A DNA stretch of 38,871 nt from Planctomycetia bacterium. GTDB taxonomy: Bacteria > Planctomycetota > Planctomycetia > Pirellulales > Thermoguttaceae. Position 1 is the first letter of the stretch; each line of letters starts with the position of its first letter. The stretch lies in the NCBI GenBank assembly GCA_030527105.1, contig JAUNBK010000002.1, positions 1-38,871 on the forward strand, read 5' to 3'. The position numbers and the translations under genes were made by a program. Shown here piece by piece: positions 32,829 to 38,871 of the stretch. The notes under the pieces were generated by a model that was not told the DNA's origin, did not search any database, and was given only the letters and a program-made list of their open reading frames with translations.

Positions 32829-34846
32829 CGAATTTTGACGTCGTACACCCACGTTTTTAATTGTTGTGCGATTTCGTAGCACCGCGCTGCCGTGGCGCAA
32901 TTCTCGGCGGAACGCGTCTTCATGAGTTCGTACCCCTCGACTTCTTGCTGCTTCGCAAGCGCGCGAATTGCCAGAGAAGTCAAATACGTCTCGGGTCGCA
33001 AGGGCGCTTCCTCACGAATCACGGCGACAAGAACCGCCTCGACTCCGACTTTGTTTGCCGTGAGAACATGTACGGGATTCTTTCTCTTCTCGGTATTTTT
33101 CCTCGAGAACTCCGCCATGGGACTTTGTACAATCAAACCATGATTCAAGTCCAGCGTTGTGGAAAATTCGATGGGAACCATTTTTCTGCTTGCCTCCGTT
33201 GCGTTTGCGGGACGACACACCAACGCAAGGCGAAATCTCCCATTTGCGGCGTTTTCGTCCGAAGTTTCGGCATCTTGCGCAGCATTCTCCGACACGACAA
33301 GAGTCAAAACGTAGGGTTCTTGATTTTCGTCCAATTGCAGCGCAAAGGGAAACTCCATCGGCGCGTCCAAAATTGGCTTCATCCCGGCACCATCGCGCTG
33401 AGAGGCAAGGCGGACGTTCCGTTGGTCTTCGATTCCGATCAAAAAAGTGTCGAGGCGATGCGAAATGGCGTACGCTTGATACTCACTCGTCTTCTTCTTT
33501 TTGCCTCCAAGAGGGAATCTCCATGAGTCGTTTTCACTCGGTTTTTCGCCATCCGTTGCTATCTCTTGAATCATTAATCCACGATTCTCTGCGACCATTT
33601 TTAAGTCGAGACCTTTTTTGAATCCGTCCGTCTCGTGTTGAAAAACAAACACATCCAACCGCAATTCTGGCTTCGGAACATCAACGAGCTTCTGAATTTC
33701 GACCAAATCGTCGAGCACAACATCCAAATCCTGCACACGGAGTGTTTCTCTCCGCGTGGCGAGAATTTGTGTCGATCCCCAAACGCTCAAACAGGGGCGC
33801 ACGACGCGTTCAAAATCCTGTGCCGAGACATGGCGCATGGCAAAATCCTGCTCGCTCCGCGCCAAAATAGAGCGGGTATGGCGATGAATCCTCGAGCGCG
33901 GCGCAATCCAAACAAAATTTTGCTCTCGTTTGAAGTCGTAGTCCGACCCACTCAGAAGGCGTCGGAACACCTCGTCGACGTCGGCGCTCTCAATGTCGCA
34001 CGAAAAATCTCCTTGCACATCAATCGATGCATAAATGTGGAGGTTCGATTGTGAAACAATTTTCCTCAAAATCTCGCGAATCTCTGTTTTATGCGCTTTC
34101 ACGAGAAATTTTGCGCTGGTGGTGGCACTCGCTTGTGGCAGGCGTCGAGGCGGCGCGCTTTGGCTCTGCGCCAAATGAGATGTCTGCTCGACTGGATATG
34201 CCCCGGAATTTTTGAAAATGCCTTGAGGCTCATGCGCGTTTTGTTCGACAAAAGAATCTGGTGCATCTGATTTTTCGCGTGGCGCAACGTAATTTTCTAC
34301 GGCGAAATCCGTCTGCGCTTCTTTCGTCTCTTCTTCAAATCCCTCTGAAAATTTAGACAGTCCAGACAAATCAGGCAAAATAGTCTCCCCTCCCATGGGT
34401 CGAGCAACAATCGCCTCTATGGGCGTGACCACAGGAGAGAACTCCTGCGCTTCATGTTCCCCATCGAATATTTCCAGACTATGATTCTCGCTCGTTTTCT
34501 CACTTTCGTGATCAACCATCTGTGCCGCTGGTTCTATATCGATTCGAACATACTCCACGATCGGCATAAAACCTTCCGTCGCGTTGGTCTCATAAAGCGC
34601 CACAGAGTCGGACGGCGTCTCGCGCCTCGTCTCTTTTTTGTCATTTGTAGGGCGACTCGTGGTTGGGTGCGTCAGCCCAAAATATTCCTCTCCCCCCTCC
34701 TCCCGCAAAGGCGAGTCCTCTGCATGGAGAGCTTCTTCGGAAAAATCATTCTCTATGCCCTTCGAGATGTCCCATTGTGCGCACAAAAATCCCAGCCCAA
34801 AAACCAGAAGGACCAAAATTAGGGATATTATTTTGTTCGTATTCAT
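32825..34846 (-). CDS. Secretin/STN-domain protein with disordered N-terminal region
   Basis: Protein of 673 aa. An N-terminal hydrophobic segment (ISLILVLLVFGLGFLCA, about 7-23) is a signal peptide or anchor. Residues 25-245 are acidic, Glu/Ser/Pro-rich and probably disordered. Residues about 247-316 match the secretin and TonB short N-terminal (STN) domain: KTEIREILRKIVSQSNLHI, then DVDEVFRRLLSGSDYDF. The rest (LRLDVFVFQHETDG, then VPIEFSTTLDLNHGLIVQSP) resembles the N1 and secretin domains of GspD/PilQ but is diverged. It may be part of a pilus or type II secretion channel serving the DUF1559 pseudopilins; inferred. ATG 34846 is 7 nt from GAGG; ATG 34849 is the alternative. Confidence 0.7.
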   Translation of the reverse strand: MNTNKIISLILVLLVFGLGFLCAQWDISKGIENDFSEEALHAEDSPLREEGGEEYFGLTHPTTSRPTNDKKETRRETPSDSVALYETNATEGFMPIVEYVRIDIEPAAQMVDHESEKTSENHSLEIFDGEHEAQEFSPVVTPIEAIVARPMGGETILPDLSGLSKFSEGFEEETKEAQTDFAVENYVAPREKSDAPDSFVEQNAHEPQGIFKNSGAYPVEQTSHLAQSQSAPPRRLPQASATTSAKFLVKAHKTEIREILRKIVSQSNLHIYASIDVQGDFSCDIESADVDEVFRRLLSGSDYDFKREQNFVWIAPRSRIHRHTRSILARSEQDFAMRHVSAQDFERVVRPCLSVWGSTQILATRRETLRVQDLDVVLDDLVEIQKLVDVPKPELRLDVFVFQHETDGFKKGLDLKMVAENRGLMIQEIATDGEKPSENDSWRFPLGGKKKKTSEYQAYAISHRLDTFLIGIEDQRNVRLASQRDGAGMKPILDAPMEFPFALQLDENQEPYVLTLVVSENAAQDAETSDENAANGRFRLALVCRPANATEASRKMVPIEFSTTLDLNHGLIVQSPMAEFSRKNTEKRKNPVHVLTANKVGVEAVLVAVIREEAPLRPETYLTSLAIRALAKQQEVEGYELMKTRSAENCATAARCYEIAQQLKTWVYDVKIR

Positions 34847-35079
34847 CATTTCACCTCGTTCGACAATTGCCACCATATGAGTAGGATTCAGCGTGTCCTT
34901 TCCTCCCGAGCGAAAACAATGCGCGCTTTCAAGAAGAAAGTGGGAGGGAGAAAAACCACCCATACAATAGATACTATCGGAAATGGCTAAACAGAAAAAT
35001 AGAAAAAATCCATACAATCGCTAAATTTTAGCAGAAATGCGCCCTGTGCTCGGTTTGATCGTACCATCGATGCAGTTTT
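34847..35079. other. Intergenic region, upstream of secretin-like gene
   Basis: Between the divergent secretin-like gene and the repeat at 35080. I see no convincing promoter for the minus-strand gene and no gene here. Confidence 0.3.
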
Positions 35080-35185
35080 TATACTCGTTCTCGTATAAAA
35101 TTCCCGTTTTACGCGACGCTTTGCGAGCCGTGGCGCGTAGCTCCAACGGCGGACGGCACCGGAAATTTCAACGAGAAGTATTATA
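35080..35185 (-). repeat. 106-bp TIR repeat, type A
   Basis: Complete inverted copy, TATACTCGTTCTCGTATAAA to GAGAAGTATTATA. It ends 36 bp before the -35 box of the promoter at 35222. Confidence 0.9.
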
Positions 35186-35221
35186 ATTACAAAAAATCTC
35201 TCTTTTCCGCTTTTCCCCCGC

Positions 35222-35249
35222 TTGACTTTTCGCACCCTTGGGGTAAAAT
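35222..35249 (+). promoter_or_regulatory. Promoter of exported orphan gene
   Basis: TTGACT (35222-35227), 16-nt spacer, TAAAAT (35244-35249), about 24 nt of leader before ATG 35280 with GGAG 9 nt upstream of the ATG. Confidence 0.6.
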
Positions 35250-35279
35250 ATACGATAGTGGGGGTTGGAGATTGTGGAA

Positions 35280-36116
35280 ATGTGGAGAAAAATTGCGCTT
35301 TGTTGTTTTGTCTTTCTGGCGGGCTTGCTCCCGTGCAGGTGGGGGAGTGCGCAAAGTTTTCTAGAAAAATCCCCCCATCTCTCGAAACCTCACGATGCTG
35401 GCGGCAACCAAAATTTCGGCTCAGAGTGCGACTTTGGGCGCCTGGAGGCGTCGCGCGATCTTGTTCGTGCCGTGCTCTTTCATCGGGCGGAGACGTTCCG
35501 CAAGCGTGAAAGCAAATTGGGGGAGAGAAGAAACAAGGTCGATAATCAAAACTCCGACTGGGCAATTTCTAATGGTTTGGCGCAGTTGGGGATTTCCCCG
35601 GCAGACGCCCTTGCGAAACGTTTGAGAGTTTCGCCTCGTTGCGTCGTTCAAGAGCGTGAAACGAAAAGGTCGGACGGCTTTCTTCTGAATGCGCTGCGCT
35701 CCTTGTCGCGAGATGGATCGGCTGTCGACGTGGAGCGAGCCGTACGTTTTGTAGAAAACACGAGTTGCACGTTTTCGATCGCGAAATCGTGGGTGAGAAC
35801 GGCTCTCGGCGAGGGTTTTTCCTCAGCGCAGCTCCGACAGACACTTGCAGCGTGGCGGCTCGACTCGATGCGCATTGTGCTCTTTTGGCGTGCGCCGGAC
35901 TCGCTCCCTCATGCGCCTCCGCCGGGTGGGTGCCTTTGTGCGTACCCTGTCGCTGGGGTCGTCTCTTTGACACAAAAAAATACCGATGCGCACCGCGCCC
36001 CTCTTTCAACGGACAAGATGCCGCACCGCTCGAACACCTCTCTCGCTGTGGATCAAAATCGCAACTATCTCGCAGAATATTCTAGCGTTATTCGGACGAA
36101 TATTCTCATAATTTGA
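35280..36116 (+). CDS. Exported protein of unknown function
   Basis: Protein of 278 aa. Residues 1-24 are a signal peptide (MWRKIALCCFVFLAGLLP, cleavage after GSA). The mature part is rich in Arg, Ser and Leu and I recognise no domain; the middle (LRSLSRDGSAVDVERAVRFV, SSAQLRQTLAAWRL) could be helical. The C-terminal 70 residues are low in hydrophobics. ATG 35280 is preferred over a TTG at 35265. A promoter, a ribosome site and a signal peptide support a real gene, but the lack of a recognisable family and the Arg-rich composition leave some doubt. It precedes two DUF1559 genes on the same strand. Confidence 0.55.
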   Translation: MWRKIALCCFVFLAGLLPCRWGSAQSFLEKSPHLSKPHDAGGNQNFGSECDFGRLEASRDLVRAVLFHRAETFRKRESKLGERRNKVDNQNSDWAISNGLAQLGISPADALAKRLRVSPRCVVQERETKRSDGFLLNALRSLSRDGSAVDVERAVRFVENTSCTFSIAKSWVRTALGEGFSSAQLRQTLAAWRLDSMRIVLFWRAPDSLPHAPPPGGCLCAYPVAGVVSLTQKNTDAHRAPLSTDKMPHRSNTSLAVDQNRNYLAEYSSVIRTNILII

Positions 36117-36254
36117 AGGCGCGCTATTGTCGCCTCACGTCTGAATCATTCATTGTGTAGAAATACCGGGGAAGGTATGCCTCGACGCTCGTTTTGCCGT
36201 GTCGAATGGCATCTTTGACCTTGTTTCACACATCGCACTTTATATAGATATCGT

Positions 36255-36345
36255 ACATTACAAACCCAGTTTTCGCGAAACTGCATGAGCCGTAGTGCGT
36301 CCCCCCAACGACGGGCTAAAATCGGGAGTTTCAACGCGAACGGTG
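36255..36345 (-). repeat. Degenerate type A TIR repeat
   Basis: Matches the inverted copies through GTTTTCGCG, ATGAGCCGTAGTGCG, CCAACGACGGGCT and GGGAGTTTCAACGCGAA, but the left terminus is lost and the right end (CGGTGGCAAA) is diverged. It lies 25 bp before the ATG of the DUF1559 gene at 36370 and so is in or near its leader. Confidence 0.65.
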
Positions 36346-36369
36346 GCAAAGATTGAAAGGAAATTCAAA

Positions 36370-37467
36370 ATGAAAAAAGGTTTTACTCTTGTGGAACTCT
36401 TGGTCGTGATGGTCATCATCACAATTCTGGTCGGACTTTTGCTTCCTGCGCTCCAGCGTGTTCGGGAGGCGGCTCGGCGCACCACATGCGAAAACAACCA
36501 GAAACAAATGGCTCTCGCTTGCCTGAATCACGAGCACAATGTAGGGTCACTCCCTTCTGGCGGGTGGACCACGTTTTTTGTTGGCGACCCCGATATGGGG
36601 CTTGGCGCGAGGCAGCCAGGGTCGTGGCTGTTCTCGATTTTGCCCTACATTGAGCAGAACGACATCTATATGTTGGCGGCAGACGGGCAACCGAAAAACA
36701 TCACAACCAAGCAAATGGAGGGCGCGTACACGACCGTCACGACCGTGATTCCCACGTTTTATTGCGCTTCGCGGCGTAGTGCGGGTCTTTATCCGTGCCA
36801 AAATGGTCTGTGGCGCAGGCGAGTTCAGAACTGCTCCGCCTTTCCGGACACGGGCGGCGCGTCCTCGGCTCCGGGCGAAGGGGCTGGCATCAATGCGGCT
36901 GGCGTTGTGGACGTCCTGAAGACAGACTACATCGGAAACGCCGGTGTTTATGCGGTACAAAGTGGTGCCGCGACCACGCCGCAGGTGACAAACATGTCCC
37001 TCCTCTGGTCTTCCTGGGTCGACAATGGCTATAGATGGAACAACAGTTGGAGTACGGACGCATACGACATGGATGGCGTCATTTTCGCGCGATCCTCCGT
37101 GAGCATTGATAGTATAGTCGACGGAACTTCAAACACGTTCCTCCTCGGCGAAAAATTCATTCAGCCTCAATTTTACACCAAAAATACAAGCAATGAGGAC
37201 TTGATGTACGCATACGCGGGAACCCATCCATTAGGGCACGGAAATGCAATTACTCAAGATTGGAATCTAACGGACAGCGAGGGAAATCTAACGAGTGTCA
37301 ATGCTCAGGCGAACTGGGGAAGCGCGCACGCGGGCACGAGCGGCATGGCGCTTTGCGACGGATCGGTTCATCGTGTCAAATACAGCATTTCGGCCGAAGT
37401 TATGGAAGCTATGTTGGGGCGACTCGACAAAACTGCCATCACGGAACGCGGAACCTACATCAAGTAA
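36370..37467 (+). CDS. DUF1559 prepilin-like protein (tandem paralogue 1)
   Basis: Protein of 365 aa: [20 protein letters not shown] (prepilin site and helix), [53 protein letters not shown] and a perfect H-X9-DG ([19 protein letters not shown]). AAAGGAAA lies about 10 nt before the ATG. It is clearly paralogous to the next gene (shared [39 protein letters not shown]) and separated from it only by one repeat copy. Probably processed by a prepilin peptidase and exported; role unknown. Confidence 0.9.
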   Translation: MKKGFTLVELLVVMVIITILVGLLLPALQRVREAARRTTCENNQKQMALACLNHEHNVGSLPSGGWTTFFVGDPDMGLGARQPGSWLFSILPYIEQNDIYMLAADGQPKNITTKQMEGAYTTVTTVIPTFYCASRRSAGLYPCQNGLWRRRVQNCSAFPDTGGASSAPGEGAGINAAGVVDVLKTDYIGNAGVYAVQSGAATTPQVTNMSLLWSSWVDNGYRWNNSWSTDAYDMDGVIFARSSVSIDSIVDGTSNTFLLGEKFIQPQFYTKNTSNEDLMYAYAGTHPLGHGNAITQDWNLTDSEGNLTSVNAQANWGSAHAGTSGMALCDGSVHRVKYSISAEVMEAMLGRLDKTAITERGTYIK

Positions 37468-37468
37468 C

Positions 37469-37575
37469 TATACTCATCGTCGTTTAAAATTCCCGTTTTG
37501 CGCGACGTTTTGCGAGCCGTGGTGCGCAAGCTCCAACGGTGGAGGGAACGGGAAATTTCAACGCGAAGTATTATA
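37469..37575 (-). repeat. 106-bp TIR repeat, type A
   Basis: Complete inverted copy that starts one base after the stop codon of the first tandem DUF1559 gene and ends 37 bp before the start of the second. It fills almost the whole gap between the two paralogues, so it is transcribed with them if they form an operon. Confidence 0.9.
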
Positions 37576-37612
37576 TTTCTCAAAAAATTTTAATGATAAA
37601 GGGTTTTTTATT

Positions 37613-38788
37613 ATGAAAATACAATTTTCCAAAGGTTTTACACTCGTCGAACTGCTTGTCGTGATGGTCATTATCACCATTTTGGTTGCGATTTTGCTCC
37701 CGGCAGTTCAGCAGGCGCGCGAGGCGGCACGGCGCAGCGTATGCGAAAATAATCAGCGCCAGCTTGCGATCGCTTGCATCAATCACGAGAATCATATTGG
37801 CTCTTTCCCCTCCGGTGGGTGGGGGCCCTCCTACGTCGGCGACCCGGACATGGCTGGGGGAGCGTCGCAGCCAGGGTCGTGGCTCTTCTCCATTTTGCCT
37901 TTCATTGAGCAGAATGATATCTACATGTTGGCGGCGGACGGCAACAAGTCGTCGCTCACCAACAAACAGAAAGCTGGCGCTTTGGAGACACTTCAAGCTC
38001 GAATTCCCACGTTTCTCTGCCCTTCGCGGCGCTCGACGAGTGACAATCTTCCGCTTTTTTCCGACAAAACGTTCATAAATAGTGACGATGTTCCCTCGCC
38101 GTATGCTGTGTGCAAATCGGACTACGCTGGCAACAGTGGAAGCAACCTCGGAACAAGCTCCTACACAAGCGGGCAATATTATTTCAATCCGGATCCACGC
38201 GCTCTTGCCGATATCTATGGGACGCAATCCTCCAGTTGGAGTTCTACTTGGGACACGAGCAATAACGACGCGCGCGACAAATCCGACGGAATCATGCATC
38301 GACGCACATCCGTCACGATCGAAGATATCACAGATGGCACCTCCAAAACCTACATGTTGGGCGAAAAATATGTCTGTCCGAACTTCTACCTCCGCACGAA
38401 CGCCACTTTCACGGCGGTCGGCGACTCCTCCAGCGCGACGTATGCAGTCATTGGCGACGGACGGAGTGCGTATGCAGGGTGCTGCAGCGACAATCAGCGT
38501 TCTGCGGGACCGAATCCCATGCAGGACACCGTCAATTTGCGTCTGAGTGGCACTATTTCCATGGTGAAACGGACGCGCTCCACGGGGATGCAAATCACCG
38601 TGAGCGAAGTCGATTACACAGGCACCTACTCACCCTTCGGAAGCGCGCACTCGGGTTCCTTCGGCATGGCGTTTTGTGACGGCTCAGTTCATCGTATCAG
38701 CTATGGAATCGATCCAGCTGTGCATTCCTCAATGGGGACTCGAAACGGCTCCGAAGCGGTTGATCTCTCGGCGGCGTTCAAGCGTTAA
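37613..38788 (+). CDS. DUF1559 prepilin-like protein (tandem paralogue 2)
   Basis: Protein of 391 aa: [20 protein letters not shown] (prepilin site and helix), [54 protein letters not shown] and H-X9-DG ([19 protein letters not shown]). Compared with its upstream paralogue it has extra Ser/Thr-rich stretches in the middle and before the signature, so the surface-exposed part differs while the ends are conserved. AAAGGG lies about 10 nt before the ATG. A hairpin follows the stop. Confidence 0.92.
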   Translation: MKIQFSKGFTLVELLVVMVIITILVAILLPAVQQAREAARRSVCENNQRQLAIACINHENHIGSFPSGGWGPSYVGDPDMAGGASQPGSWLFSILPFIEQNDIYMLAADGNKSSLTNKQKAGALETLQARIPTFLCPSRRSTSDNLPLFSDKTFINSDDVPSPYAVCKSDYAGNSGSNLGTSSYTSGQYYFNPDPRALADIYGTQSSSWSSTWDTSNNDARDKSDGIMHRRTSVTIEDITDGTSKTYMLGEKYVCPNFYLRTNATFTAVGDSSSATYAVIGDGRSAYAGCCSDNQRSAGPNPMQDTVNLRLSGTISMVKRTRSTGMQITVSEVDYTGTYSPFGSAHSGSFGMAFCDGSVHRISYGIDPAVHSSMGTRNGSEAVDLSAAFKR

Positions 38789-38803
38789 ACATTTTTTATA
38801 CTG

Positions 38804-38850
38804 CGGAAATCGGCGAGCAAGGAGATTTTTTCCTGCTTTCCGATTTTCCC
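38804..38850 (+). terminator. Possible terminator after tandem DUF1559 genes
   Basis: GGAAATCGG and CCGATTTTCC form an outer stem with the inner pair GCAAGGA/TCCTGC (one bulge), followed by an A/T-rich stretch with CTTTTTCCC. It starts about 20 bp after the stop at 38788. The window ends 20 bp later. Confidence 0.45.
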
Positions 38851-38871
38851 AAAATCACTTTTTCCCAAAAT

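Noticed and set aside
36074..36106. Two AGAATATTCT-like palindromes 24 bp apart
   Set aside because: They lie inside the C-terminal coding part of the exported orphan and have no promoter beside them. A chance AT-rich palindrome is as likely as an operator.
7478..37575. Repeats as integron attC sites or a CRISPR array
   Set aside because: Length and imperfect symmetry recall attC, but the conserved attC core sites, gene cassettes in one orientation and an integrase are missing. Copies are scattered or directly abutting without spacers, so it is not a CRISPR array.

Overview
The window looks like chromosomal DNA of a planctomycete (Planctomycetota), probably an anaerobe or gut/sediment lineage. 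The main reason is five proteins with a DUF1559 domain; four of them start with a type IV-prepilin-like segment ([10 protein letters not shown]) and end with H-X9-DG or a variant of it. This architecture is a planctomycete/Lentisphaerae hallmark. BatA/vWA membrane proteins, a small lipoprotein next to a DUF1559 gene and a secreted ADP-ribosylglycohydrolase fit the same group. Indolepyruvate:ferredoxin oxidoreductase (iorA, iorB) suggests anaerobic amino-acid metabolism. No rRNA, tRNA, CRISPR array, transposase or phage gene was seen.

Layout. 1-394: gene-free, palindromic DNA. 395-7170 (minus): a DUF1559 gene with a consensus promoter, then an operon transcribed leftward of a BatA-like vWA protein, a second vWA protein, miaA and a PfkB sugar kinase. 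7612-10302 (plus): large exported protein with a C-terminal DUF1559 domain. 10569-12996 (minus): iorA-iorB. 13386-16172: divergent araB and araD with facing promoters. 16897-19265 (plus): secreted protein, DUF1559 pseudopilin, lipoprotein. 19959-22745 (plus): asd, scpA and an RNase Z-like hydrolase. 22759-26706 (minus): exported ADP-ribosylglycohydrolase and a caspase-FGE fusion. 27053-28123 (minus): disordered membrane protein. 28623-32828 (plus): a ketosynthase homologue lacking catalytic residues, then a tightly coupled three-gene set of DA1-like LIM/HExxH peptidase plus two RimK-like ATP-grasp ligases. 32825-34846 (minus): secretin/STN-domain protein. 35280-38788 (plus): exported orphan and two tandem DUF1559 paralogues.

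Between the genes lies a family of about 106-bp elements with imperfect terminal inverted repeats and TATA ends (16 complete, degenerate or partial copies). Abutting copies share a TA dinucleotide, which suggests a TA-targeting MITE. Two core types share the same ends, and several copies sit inside probable 5' leaders.

The best candidates for something undescribed are the DA1-like peptidase/double ATP-grasp operon, the caspase-FGE protein whose last 40 codons look like a diversity-generating-retroelement variable region although no reverse transcriptase is present here, and the TA-chained repeat family. Promoters follow TTGACA-N16/17-TATAAT closely, which helped to choose several start codons.
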